NCBI GenBank assembly: GCA_949295905.1
Contig: CASFNA010000005.1
Coordinates: forward strand, 1 to 64,000
Length of the DNA stretch: 64,000 nucleotides
Direction of reading: 5' to 3'
From: an uncultured Prevotellaceae bacterium
GTDB lineage: Bacteria > Bacteroidota > Bacteroidia > Bacteroidales > Bacteroidaceae
Under the pieces are notes generated by a model, which did not search any database, was not told where the DNA came from, and worked only from the letters and a program-made list of their open reading frames with translations. Positions 45,901 to 52,917 of this stretch are shown piece after piece. The position numbers and the translations under genes were made by a program. The stretch's first letter is position 1. The number at the start of each line of letters is the position of its first letter.

Positions 45901-46888
45901 CTGCGGAGCCGCGTAACTCATCAACGTTCTTGGATGCGAGGTCTTCCATCCTTTCCTGGTATGCCCTCGCATAGGCTGCTGACATGATGTCCTGCGCGAG
46001 CTGGCGGTACGCGGCGGAGGCGTTGCCGGCCAGTATGGCCTCCTGCGACAGGCTCCCGAAGTACGCAGGATACTGCGACTGCAGTTCCCTGACGGCCGCC
46101 GTGCGCTCCTTCATCGACGCGCCGGCGTTCTGCGTCATGGCGTAGAGCACGCGCAGGCTTGCCGCCTCCTTGGCCGCCGACGACCTGGCGTCCGCCATCG
46201 ACTTGTTCAGCCTTTCCTGTTCGAGCCTGGACGCCTCGAGGGCGTCCTTCGACTTGAACAGGCCGCCGACCCAGTTCACGATGTCCTTGCCGTACATCGA
46301 CAGCACCGTGATAGCGACCATGAGGGCGGTCTGCCATGAGAAAATAGATGATACAAGCTGACGCCATACCGGCACCGTGCTTTGCCCTGACGCCTTCAGC
46401 TGCTCGTTGGCGTCCCTGGCGCGCTTGATTTCGTCGGTCAGGATGGGCAGGTTGTTAGATATGGCGAGGAAGAACATGTTTAGCCCCATCGTGGCGGCGG
46501 GCAGTTCCCTCGCTATCTGCTGCACGCTCATGTGCAGCCCGTTGTACTGCCTTGTGGCCTGGGCCGCTCCCGACGGGACGGCGGTTGTGTTTTCGGCGGT
46601 CTCGCCGAGTTGCCGCATCTGTTCCTTGAGTTCCTTCACCTTGGCCTCCACCTTGTCGATGGCCGCGGCGTTCTTGCTTTGGTCAAAGGCGCCGTCTGCG
46701 GCCTCGCCGGCCTTCTTCATCGCGGCCAGCTGCGTGTTCAACGCCTTTACCGCCGCCTCAAGGATGCGCACACGCTCGCTCGAGCTTGCAGCCTTGCCCA
46801 GCAGCCCGTCCAGTTTGCCCTGCATCAGCTCCAGCCCCGCGCTCACGCGGTCCTTCAACAGTATCTCTATCTCTACAGGTTTTGCCAT
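42977..46888 (-). CDS. Tail tape measure protein
   Basis: A 1303-residue protein from ATG 46888. A TTG at 46918 would add ten residues. Long coiled coils are rich in Lys/Glu/Ala (about 460-700), and hydrophobic segments occur near 150-215 and 860-950. This is the usual pattern of tape measures, which set tail length and pass through the host membrane at DNA entry. At about 1.5 angstrom per residue the tail would be near 195 nm. It follows the tail-chaperone pair as in most siphophages. The 88 bases before the next gene hold only low-complexity sequence. Confidence 0.9.
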   Translation of the reverse strand: MAKPVEIEILLKDRVSAGLELMQGKLDGLLGKAASSSERVRILEAAVKALNTQLAAMKKAGEAADGAFDQSKNAAAIDKVEAKVKELKEQMRQLGETAENTTAVPSGAAQATRQYNGLHMSVQQIARELPAATMGLNMFFLAISNNLPILTDEIKRARDANEQLKASGQSTVPVWRQLVSSIFSWQTALMVAITVLSMYGKDIVNWVGGLFKSKDALEASRLEQERLNKSMADARSSAAKEAASLRVLYAMTQNAGASMKERTAAVRELQSQYPAYFGSLSQEAILAGNASAAYRQLAQDIMSAAYARAYQERMEDLASKNVDELRGSAADYNWMQRNKKAYDAAKAYMDSAQGKADRNQYVIFSTRTNGGADFDPEAVARYEKYMKTVEAFEERRSRWQRHNDTYKRNEATMADYEEEILKRQSAVAKTTQGQSYEQNRKDAEREAGERLKEGKRLAKEQRKAQADAGKTLLTLQQKNQDDEIALMRDGTEKKLAEIDNDYKKRISEIERQEAEFKEKNKEAGLQGLGAEGLTKEQQNALQEAADNAAKERERQTNEVYAAEAQAMRDYLKEYGTFQQQKLAIAEEYAEKIKNAQSEGERLSLTAERDRALQQVEINAIKQNIDWGSVFGDFGTMFRDQLQPTIDRLRQIANSDTFKQSSLEEQQVLYELIEKLENANAAWDGDIFKRVSDDIKAYQEAMRGYAAAVDKARIAEEKLAEAKSTLDAAKLGGLSQEIINAAQAAVDEAQEAFNAASEEVKGFGAQVQETTTSLNSSATEAKAMFEGLAEGLRGLSSGSLQGIGHGVMSLDNLALFGKKGEVTQKAGNAIVKGFQSLLGKDSEAAKTLSAALGDSGLAGEIISAILGMLDMLAEGGVGGIASNLSDTILGSINGILDDIFSGGIITKPVKSLVDGLGGILDTVTFGGFSSWGNNTAETKETIERLTTRNEALIDSLDRLNDTMKEANGAVESVAAAEQAKEYQQEVNENYRDIAAAQAHYQGKHHSWSKYFNDWLDGISGHGQSFDTGHNDWETWQKMNEIAGFEIKSRSDFLSVTPEQMAEMLADVDIRQLIQDIGEGGYGAKMLAALEDYADQAGKIEEIENSLRETLTQISFDNMYDSFIDTLMDMDASAEDFADDFSEYMMRAVLSDKVGTMFKDRLQEWYTAFAEAMEDGVLSTEEGGELDQLRKEWNDIVADAMAERDKLAEAMGYEGSSSGGASQTGKPGAYTAMSQEQGTKLEGLWTTSAMHLSSIDWQMRDVSEQMGTAVDHLKRIEENTGASARHLGEIKADIKTMLRDGVKVK

Positions 46889-46990
46889 CTTCTTTATCGC
46901 CTCGTCGTATTGGGCCAATCAGGCTCATTGGGCCTATTGGCCTATTTCGCTTATTAGACCCGTTGGGCTTAATTCTTAACTTTTAATTCT

Positions 46991-47296
46991 TCATTGTTTA
47001 AGGTTGCTCTGAAAAAAGCCTACTATGTCGTCGGCCTCGTCCTCCGCGCTCTTGCCGCCTTTCGTTTTCCTGACGTAGCGCGGAGCGTCCGCCAGCATCA
47101 TTATAAGCGTCTGGTAATTCACGCCCTCAAGGATGTATCCTACGCTCCATCCCGTGGACGCAGCTATTTGCCAGACGAATCCGAAGGGGCTATGGGACTT
47201 CTCGTACACAGTCCTTAACTCCCCTTCCTTGCTTGGCTCAGTCTCGGTTTCATCGGGTTCGTCCGCTCCGCCGACCTGATAATGCTCGTAAAAGGG
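46991..47296 (-). CDS. Tail assembly chaperone, frameshifted extension (T part)
   Basis: This frame has no proper start of its own for the conserved part. It is read after a -1 shift at the heptamer C_CCT_TTT (47296-47290). The extension adds 99 residues (starting YEHYQVGGADEPDE) to 139 residues of the upstream product, giving a 238-residue fusion. A G/GT-type chaperone pair of this kind lies just before the tape measure gene in most long-tailed phages. Confidence 0.75.
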   Translation of the reverse strand, partial: PFYEHYQVGGADEPDETETEPSKEGELRTVYEKSHSPFGFVWQIAASTGWSVGYILEGVNYQTLIMMLADAPRYVRKTKGGKSAEDEADDIVGFFQSNLKQ

Positions 47297-47706
47297 TCCG
47301 TGCCGAGCAGCAGCACGAACTTGCGCATACATGCCATGAGGTACCGCGTTTCCATCCAGTGCCTTATCCACCACGCCGCAGGGCGGAGGAGCAAGTGGCG
47401 GCTCCACCAGCCGCGGCACAGCGTCAGCGCCACCATGAGGCTTATGTCCTTGCCGTGCTCGGCAATGAAGGCCATCTCCTGCTCCTTGGTAAACTTTTCC
47501 ATCTCGGCGGCCGTCACGCCCAGCTTCAGGTACACCCCGGCAAGGCGTATCAGGCCGCCGAGACGGGGACGGCGCATTGTCACGCGCAGCTTTACCGGCT
47601 TCTTGCGCAGCGGCAGCCGCAGTTCCTTCAAGGGGACGGACACGCCGCCGTCAAGCAGCGCGGCCGCCCCCTCGCGTTCAACAAGCCTCCTTGCCTTGTC
47701 GTCCAT
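47215..47706 (-). CDS. Tail assembly chaperone (G part)
   Basis: A 163-residue product (ATG 47706), helical and basic, with RLAGVYLKLGVTAAEMEKFT in the middle. It sits between the tail tube and the tape measure gene, the classic chaperone position. Its last 75 bases overlap the extension frame. Unshifted translation ends at 47215 with a short basic tail (LSQARKGS). Confidence 0.72.
   Translation of the reverse strand: MDDKARRLVEREGAAALLDGGVSVPLKELRLPLRKKPVKLRVTMRRPRLGGLIRLAGVYLKLGVTAAEMEKFTKEQEMAFIAEHGKDISLMVALTLCRGWWSRHLLLRPAAWWIRHWMETRYLMACMRKFVLLLGTDPFTSIIRSAERTNPMKPRLSQARKGS
47290..47296 (-). promoter_or_regulatory. -1 ribosomal frameshift heptamer (tail chaperone)
   Basis: On the minus strand the sequence reads GAC CCT TTT, so the heptamer C_CCT_TTT has the X_XXY_YYZ form in the chaperone frame. 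Shifting back one base continues as TAC in the extension frame. I saw no clear downstream stem-loop. Confidence 0.7.
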
Positions 47707-47722
47707 TGCCAATCCGCATTAC

Positions 47723-48331
47723 TTAGCCGTTGTTGCCGTCGCCTTGCAGGGCGTCCGGGTCTGCCTGCTTCGCCATGCCGGCTGCCGCAGCAGGCTCCGG
47801 CAGCTTGTGCCCGGATGTCCACACTGACGGAATGGCGTCGCTGTTGAACGTTCCGTAAGGGGCGCCTCCGCCTTCCGGTATCATTGGTTCCAGCGAGCAT
47901 TCTATCTTCGCCGTCTCGGTGAGCGTGAGGTTGCCGCCGAGGTTGGAAAGCAACAGCGCGTTGGGTATCAATATGCTCTGTCCGGACACAGTGTCTATCT
48001 GCCACGGGCCTTGCAGCTGTATCGTCTCCGAGGGTGCCGTCCATCCGACGGGTGTCGTCCTTTCATCATCCCCGGCCGCGTAGTGCAATGCGCCTCCAAG
48101 CAGCATCTGCATGTTCTCGTAGTCCAGCTGGATGATGTTGAACTGCGGGGCGACGGTTCCGTTGCTCTGCGGTATCACAAGCACCGGAGCGCCGGTTACC
48201 TGTTCGGCGTTCACCCTGGTGGGCTCTCCCTTGGAACCGTTGTTGTTCCATGACCCCTTTTCGATGTAGCCTACAGGTTTGTCGTTGAACAATACTTTGG
48301 CTATGCCATACATGAATTTCTTACTTGCCAT
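47723..48331 (-). CDS. Major tail tube-like protein
   Basis: A 202-residue protein (MASKKFMYGIAKVLFNDKPVGY) with beta-strand pattern and a Pro/Ala/Gly-rich C-terminal tail (PEPAAAAGMAKQADPD). It precedes the chaperones and tape measure, the standard place of the siphophage tail tube. There is a ten-base overlap with the spanin gene upstream. Confidence 0.65.
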   Translation of the reverse strand: MASKKFMYGIAKVLFNDKPVGYIEKGSWNNNGSKGEPTRVNAEQVTGAPVLVIPQSNGTVAPQFNIIQLDYENMQMLLGGALHYAAGDDERTTPVGWTAPSETIQLQGPWQIDTVSGQSILIPNALLLSNLGGNLTLTETAKIECSLEPMIPEGGGAPYGTFNSDAIPSVWTSGHKLPEPAAAAGMAKQADPDALQGDGNNG

Positions 48332-48887
48332 CTTCTTTTCTTTTTTGAATGAATAATGTTGTCAACACTCCCAGTACAGCCCCGCCGCCGAAGCCGTAGA
48401 AAAACGTTTTAACCGGGTTCGAACGCTGTTTTACTTCCTCTTCGTACAGGCCGGCCACCTCCTCGTAGCGTTCCCGCCATAGGGAGGAGGTGCTTTCGTA
48501 ATACTCCACCAGCATTTGTAGGCTGTCGCAGCTCGCGTATACTGTGATTACGTCCTTGTCGCGGCTCACTTCAACATTCGCCTGCCCGCTCTTGCTGCTG
48601 TACTTCGCCTGCGGTGGAAGTTTCAGGAGGCTGTCAGCCGGTATCGCCAGCCTCACCTCCGACTTCGGCACCGCCTCCGTCCACTTCAGGCGGACTTCGC
48701 TCGTCTGGCTGTCCGCCGCCGTCAACGACGTTTCCGTCAGCCTCGCCCCCTGCGCTTTCCTGGTGCTCGCGCATCCCGCGAAGCACAGGGCAATCATCAT
48801 GGTGCTTGCAACTGTTAGCGCGGTCAATGGCCTTCCTGAGCCGGGCCATCTCGCGCTTCGTCGCCTGCAGGTCTTTCCTCGTTCCAT
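48321..48887 (-). CDS. Unimolecular spanin-like lipoprotein
   Basis: A 188-residue protein starting at ATG 48887. A basic N-terminus and a hydrophobic stretch lead to the lipobox ALCFAGC, with Cys39 lipidated. A periplasmic segment follows (about 40-155) and then a C-terminal membrane span (VKTFFYGFGGGAVLGVLTTLF, about 156-177). Lipid at one end and a transmembrane helix at the other is the u-spanin design, which links outer and inner membrane and fuses them at lysis. Its first 254 bases overlap the upstream gene in another frame. Confidence 0.65.
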   Translation of the reverse strand: MERGKTCRRRSARWPGSGRPLTALTVASTMMIALCFAGCASTRKAQGARLTETSLTAADSQTSEVRLKWTEAVPKSEVRLAIPADSLLKLPPQAKYSSKSGQANVEVSRDKDVITVYASCDSLQMLVEYYESTSSLWRERYEEVAGLYEEEVKQRSNPVKTFFYGFGGGAVLGVLTTLFIQKRKEDGK

Positions 48888-49098
48888 TCAGTTCTTCCTT
48901 TAACGGTTCCACAATGTTGTCTACCAATATCCGGGTGGCGTGCTCAGCGTTGTCTATCCGCACGGTCTCGGCGTCCGCCTTCGCCTTCTCGGCTTCCGCG
49001 TTGGCCTTGCGCACCGTCGCACGGAGCGTCACGATGCCAATCACGGTCGCCAACAGGCTGCCACCCAGTACGAAATTGAGAATCTCGCTGAGTTCCAT
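48634..49098 (-). CDS. Inner-membrane coiled-coil lysis-module protein (Rz-like)
   Basis: A 154-residue protein with an N-terminal membrane span (about 8-26) and a Lys/Glu/Ala coiled coil (28-95, NAEAEKAKADAETVRIDN). The last third is Gly/Glu-rich. Its end overlaps the lipoprotein gene, as Rz and Rz1 genes do, so it may be a partner or a relic of a two-part spanin. Confidence 0.55.
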   Translation of the reverse strand: MELSEILNFVLGGSLLATVIGIVTLRATVRKANAEAEKAKADAETVRIDNAEHATRILVDNIVEPLKEELNGTRKDLQATKREMARLRKAIDRANSCKHHDDCPVLRGMREHQESAGGEADGNVVDGGGQPDERSPPEVDGGGAEVGGEAGDTG

Positions 49099-49122
49099 CT
49101 GATACTTCTTAACTCTTCATTC

Positions 49123-49509
49123 TTAATTCTTCACTCTTTTCGCTATCAGCCCTATGAGCCATTGCACCAGCCCCGTGTCGGCGATTCCGTTGGCCACAAG
49201 CGACGCGCCAAGGCCGTACAACAGGGCTACATACCATTCCACGCCGGCCACAAACCCGGTGTCAAGCCACCACAGCAGCATCGCCGCCACGAGGCCGACC
49301 GCCCAGCTTACGACCTGTGTCAGCAGCCCCTCCATCTTCGGGAACAACACCTTTATGCCCTCGGTCAGCACCACCACGCAGCCGGCAAACCCGGCAAACG
49401 TGGCTATCATGCCGTCATAATCAACACTTGCCTGGGTGTCGCCCGTCCCGGCCATCGCTACCGACACCAACCCGAGCGTCAGCGCGAAAAACATCATCAG
49501 TCTTTTCAT
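49123..49509 (-). CDS. Putative holin
   Basis: A 128-residue protein with a signal-like start and two or three further hydrophobic segments (ATFAGFAGCVVVLTEGIKVL, VVSWAVGLVAAMLLWWL, VALLYGLGASLVANGIA), ending in a basic tail (AKRVKN). It lies beside the amidase. The size and topology suit a holin, which makes holes in the inner membrane at lysis. No named family was recognised. Confidence 0.65.
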   Translation of the reverse strand: MKRLMMFFALTLGLVSVAMAGTGDTQASVDYDGMIATFAGFAGCVVVLTEGIKVLFPKMEGLLTQVVSWAVGLVAAMLLWWLDTGFVAGVEWYVALLYGLGASLVANGIADTGLVQWLIGLIAKRVKN

Positions 49510-49526
49510 CTCTTAATTTTTAATTC

Positions 49527-49991
49527 TTAACTTTTAACTCCTATCTCTTCCAGCCATTTTGGCACGTCGAAGCTCGGACAGGCCTTGGCCGCCAGCTGGT
49601 TGTGGCCCACAATCGGGATGCCGGGGAAACGCCTGTGAAAGTCTTTCACGTATGACGCCAGCGCCGCTTTCTGCGCGGCAGTGCGCGTGTCCTTAGGCGT
49701 CTTGCCGTCCTTCGCCACGCCGCCCACGTACACCACGTGCCGCGCCGTCGAGTTGTACCCGGCCGCGCCGTTCGTCACCTCCCAGGGGTCAACGTTCGCG
49801 TCCTCGTTGTTCTTCACCAGCCTCTCCACCTTGCCGTCAAGGTGTATCATGTCGGTATAGCCCACCTGCTTCCAGCCCCTGCCGCCCTTGCTCACAGGGT
49901 CGCAGTGCCAGTGGCGTATGTCGGCCGCGCTCACCTCGCGCCCTTCAGGGGTCACCGTACAGTGCAGCACCAATCGTTTCAGCTTTGCCAT
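49527..49991 (-). CDS. N-acetylmuramoyl-L-alanine amidase (endolysin)
   Basis: A 154-residue amidase_2/T7-lysozyme-type enzyme. Zinc ligands appear as His in VLHCTVT (about residue 10), His in ARHVVYVGG, and Cys in AKACPSFDV. The catalytic region IVGHNQLAAKACP matches the family. It cleaves peptidoglycan between MurNAc and L-Ala. The protein lacks a signal peptide, consistent with release through the neighbouring holin. Confidence 0.88.
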   Translation of the reverse strand: MAKLKRLVLHCTVTPEGREVSAADIRHWHCDPVSKGGRGWKQVGYTDMIHLDGKVERLVKNNEDANVDPWEVTNGAAGYNSTARHVVYVGGVAKDGKTPKDTRTAAQKAALASYVKDFHRRFPGIPIVGHNQLAAKACPSFDVPKWLEEIGVKS

Positions 49992-49994
49992 GGC

Positions 49995-51317
49995 TTACTC
50001 GCTTTTTGCCGTTTGGGTTATTGTTATGTTTGCGGTTTTACCGTTGTTGGCCTGAAGGGTCAATGTTAACGTTCCACTTTTCTGCTCTCCGTCGTTAGCC
50101 TCGGCAGAAATGGTTACCGTGTTGCCCTTTTTACTGGCACTGAATCCGTCGGGTACAGCGCCTACGGTATAAGCTCCGCTCGCCGTCACCGTCACGTCCT
50201 TGCTACCGCCTTCGGCCGGGATGGTGACCGAAGTCGGGTCAACCGAAATCGAACCGTCGGACGATGCCTGGTAACCGCTCCGTATGGCCGCGCCGGCGTC
50301 GGCTTTCTTGAACATGCAGATAAAGTAATGGCGGAAATTAATTTTGTTGCGCTGGTACTCCGGGTCTGTCGAAGCTTCGCTATAATACATCTTCGTCGAG
50401 CCAGTGGCCTTGAACACCCTGGGGACATAGAACGCGAACGAGCACTGGAACTCCCCGGCCTCCGCAGCCGCTCCTACGGCTTTCTTCTTTCCGGCCGCAG
50501 TATAAAGCGGAGTGTTGCCGAACTCGTAGATGTCGAAGCCGTACAGGCGACCCACCTTGCCTTCCGTCTGGTTAAGGTTGTATTGTTCCTTGAATTTCTG
50601 GTCTGCCATCAACAGGTCGTTCACGTGGTCGCTGCACAGTACCAAACGGCGTTTGTCTGCCGGTACATGCATCTTGTCAAGGGTTGCCTTAAGGCGTACC
50701 AGGTCCGCTGGAACAAGGCGCAGCCTGCCTGTGTCCGCGTCGCGCTCGCCGGTTGTCACCAATACCGGTGTCGTATCCGTGTTTTCCGTCGGACACAGCG
50801 CATGGGCGGCTTTGGCGAACTTCGCGTCGTTGATTGCGTTGGAGTGGCTCTCCTTGACGCGGCTCATCTTGTCGTAGCTGATTGCGTGCAGCTCGTCGTC
50901 CGTAATGGGAGTCACTTTCGTCTGGAACTTGTCAAGGCCGATGGGAATGTCCTTGTCGTCCAACGCCTGCAACGGTATCGGGTAGGTCGTATTGTTTATC
51001 AGTACTTCTGGGTCTACACCAACGTCAACCAAGTGGATTACGTCGTTGTCAACCAACGATGAACTGTCTGGCACCCCGTCCAACCATGTCCCTTCCAGTA
51101 GGCCGCGAAGAGCTTTCACCAGTTCTCCGGTCCATATTTCCCTGTAAACACCTTCGCGCAAGGCCCCTTCAGGTGCAGGCCGACCCAGCACCATGGCTAA
51201 AGCGTTCATACCAACAGCTCCCAGTACCGGCGACAGGCCGGCGGCCATTGCCAAAGTGCCGCCCGTCAAGCAGTTGAACAGGACGGCCGCAAGCATTGTC
51301 ATGATTTTCTTGTTCAT
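49995..51317 (-). CDS. Major capsid protein with C-terminal BACON-like Ig domain
   Basis: A 440-residue protein next to protease/scaffold. Residues 1-350 are the capsid-like part (GELVKALRG, VITGERDAD-like turns, KINFRHYFICMF). About 353-440 form a BACON-like domain: SISVDPTSVTIPAEGGS, then TVTASGAYTV, DGEQKSGTLTLTLQA and a closing NITITQTAKS. BACON domains occur in Bacteroidales glycan enzymes and in phage structural proteins, where they may attach to mucus or glycans. The hydrophobic N-terminus is unusual for a capsid and may be cleaved. Confidence 0.72.
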   Translation of the reverse strand: MNKKIMTMLAAVLFNCLTGGTLAMAAGLSPVLGAVGMNALAMVLGRPAPEGALREGVYREIWTGELVKALRGLLEGTWLDGVPDSSSLVDNDVIHLVDVGVDPEVLINNTTYPIPLQALDDKDIPIGLDKFQTKVTPITDDELHAISYDKMSRVKESHSNAINDAKFAKAAHALCPTENTDTTPVLVTTGERDADTGRLRLVPADLVRLKATLDKMHVPADKRRLVLCSDHVNDLLMADQKFKEQYNLNQTEGKVGRLYGFDIYEFGNTPLYTAAGKKKAVGAAAEAGEFQCSFAFYVPRVFKATGSTKMYYSEASTDPEYQRNKINFRHYFICMFKKADAGAAIRSGYQASSDGSISVDPTSVTIPAEGGSKDVTVTASGAYTVGAVPDGFSASKKGNTVTISAEANDGEQKSGTLTLTLQANNGKTANITITQTAKSE

Positions 51318-51346
51318 TTCCTTTGTCGTTTTTTATTGGTTTCACT

Positions 51347-52288
51347 TCAAATCTCACAGTCCATGCCATATTCGGCCTTGTACAGGCGCTTGTATTCGTC
51401 CAGCTGCTTCTCGCGCATTTCTTCCAGCTTGTCGGCAGGGACCTCGCTCAGTTTCTTGTAGGTGGCCGTGGTTACGGCAGGCGCGCCTCCTTGGTGCCCC
51501 ACGACCGCGCTCAACTTCACTTGCGGCGACATCGCACCGAAAGTCTTTTCCAAGTCCTCCACGCCGATTTTCTTGCCCAGTTCCACGAACTGCTGTTTTT
51601 TATCCTCGCCGATGCGTTTCTCCGCTATGGCTTTTTCGACGACAGATGTTATTCGCCCAAGCTGTAGCGTCTCGTTTTCCTTGCGGAGCTTGTCCGCATC
51701 TTCTTTTGCGGCTTTCAGTTCAGCGAGCTTCGCGCTGATGGCCGCCTCGTCCGCCGTTTCCGGCAGGCCCAGTTGCAGGGCCAGCGTCTTTTGTTCCATT
51801 GTTTTTTGTTTGTTTTGTTTGTTTATTAATAATGGCAGGAGGCAGTCGCCGTCCTTTCCCAGTTCCACTCTCACTCCGTCCTTTGTCAGGACCATGGCGT
51901 CGTCGTTCGCGCCGATATCCACCAAAGACACCTCCGACAGTTTGCTCCGGGTCACCGTGGGGCGCATCTGTCCCTGCGCTATGTGCTCGGGGGCGTCGCT
52001 CGTCTCGATGATGTCTATGCACGCGCTGACCATCCTGAGGCTGCCGAACTCAAACTGTTTCTTGCAGCGGCGGCTCAGCTCGGACGCCTCGTCGAACACC
52101 GGTTCCCCGGTCACCTCGCCGTCCTCGGCCTTGACGTCCTTCATATAGCCTATCACGTTACCGCGCTCGTGCATGTACAGCAGTACCGGATTGCGCCGGT
52201 ATTGCCCGATGTCCATGCCCTCGGTCAAGACTCTGTAGCCGTAGCAGTTGATGCTGTCATTCGTAATCCTTACTCGTTTTCCACTCAT
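51347..52288 (-). CDS. Prohead protease with nested scaffold
   Basis: A 313-residue protein from ATG 52288. Residues about 1-140 resemble a caudovirus prohead protease: YMHERGNVIGYM carries the conserved His, and LSEVSLVDIGAN the Ser. After a Gln/Lys linker (NKQNKQKTMEQK, about 165-178) the rest is a coiled-coil scaffold (about 178-313). A second ATG in the linker suggests that the scaffold is also made separately, as Mu makes its scaffold within gene I. The earlier ATG at 52384 would extend into a poorly coding stretch. Confidence 0.78.
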   Translation of the reverse strand: MSGKRVRITNDSINCYGYRVLTEGMDIGQYRRNPVLLYMHERGNVIGYMKDVKAEDGEVTGEPVFDEASELSRRCKKQFEFGSLRMVSACIDIIETSDAPEHIAQGQMRPTVTRSKLSEVSLVDIGANDDAMVLTKDGVRVELGKDGDCLLPLLINKQNKQKTMEQKTLALQLGLPETADEAAISAKLAELKAAKEDADKLRKENETLQLGRITSVVEKAIAEKRIGEDKKQQFVELGKKIGVEDLEKTFGAMSPQVKLSAVVGHQGGAPAVTTATYKKLSEVPADKLEEMREKQLDEYKRLYKAEYGMDCEI

Positions 52289-52302
52289 ATGCTTTTGCGT
52301 TT

Positions 52303-52341
52303 TGCACTGCAATATTACGGCATAAAACGGCGGCTTCCAAA
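52303..52341 (-). promoter_or_regulatory. Late promoter, leftward (protease/head/tail module)
   Basis: On the minus strand TTTG (52338-52341) is followed by 20 bases and TAATATTG (52310-52317), one mismatch from TAnnTTTG. The block GTAATATTGCAGTG ends 16 bases before the ATG at 52288. The same arrangement occurs in reverse at 52388-52424. Confidence 0.6.
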
Positions 52342-52387
52342 AATGTGTGAAACGGTTGCACGTTTCCGCGCAACCGCTGCGCATCTA

Positions 52388-52426
52388 TTTTGAGGGCAAC
52401 CATAAACTGTGCAATTTTGCAGTGTA
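52388..52426 (+). promoter_or_regulatory. Late promoter, rightward (terminase/portal module)
   Basis: TTTG (52388-52391), 19 bases and CAATTTTG (52412-52419), again one mismatch from consensus. The block GCAATTTTGCAGTG ends 16 bases before the ATG at 52441. The degenerate -7 boxes suggest that both promoters need an activator. Confidence 0.6.
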
Positions 52427-52440
52427 ATCCATATATCATT

Positions 52441-52914
52441 ATGAAGAAAGCAGACATTGAAAAGAAAAAGTCGCTCGGCCGGGCGTTGTACCTTTCCGGT
52501 ATGGAGCAGACCGAGATAGCCGACAAAATCGGGGTGTCGCGCGTCACCGTTTCCAAATGGTGTGCCGCGGAAGGATGGAAGGAGGCGAGGGCGGCCAGGA
52601 GCATCACGCGCCCGGAACTGGTAAATAAACTGCTGCTGACCATTGACAGGCTCATCGAGCAGGTGAACACATCCGATGACGCCAACCTCATCGCCGGGCT
52701 CGGCGACAAGCTGGCCAAGCTGTCGTCGGTCATAGAGAAGCTCGACAAGAAGGCCAACGTGGTGGACGCCATCGAGGTGTTCATGGCATTTTCAAAATGG
52801 CTGGAACACCGGGCGCAGGCCGACCCCGAACTCACGCCCGACCTTATCAAGGCCATCAACAAGTACCAGGACAAGTACATTGTCGAAAGCATGGGCGCAA
52901 GCCTGGGGAGGTGA
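52441..52914 (+). CDS. Terminase small subunit-like DNA-binding protein
   Basis: A 157-residue protein from ATG 52441. An N-terminal HTH (about 18-48, GMEQTEIADKIGVSRVTVSKW) is followed by helices. This is the Terminase_5/DUF1804-type small subunit that recognises phage DNA for packaging. It lies three bases before the large subunit gene. Confidence 0.75.
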   Translation: MKKADIEKKKSLGRALYLSGMEQTEIADKIGVSRVTVSKWCAAEGWKEARAARSITRPELVNKLLLTIDRLIEQVNTSDDANLIAGLGDKLAKLSSVIEKLDKKANVVDAIEVFMAFSKWLEHRAQADPELTPDLIKAINKYQDKYIVESMGASLGR

Positions 52915-52917
52915 CGC

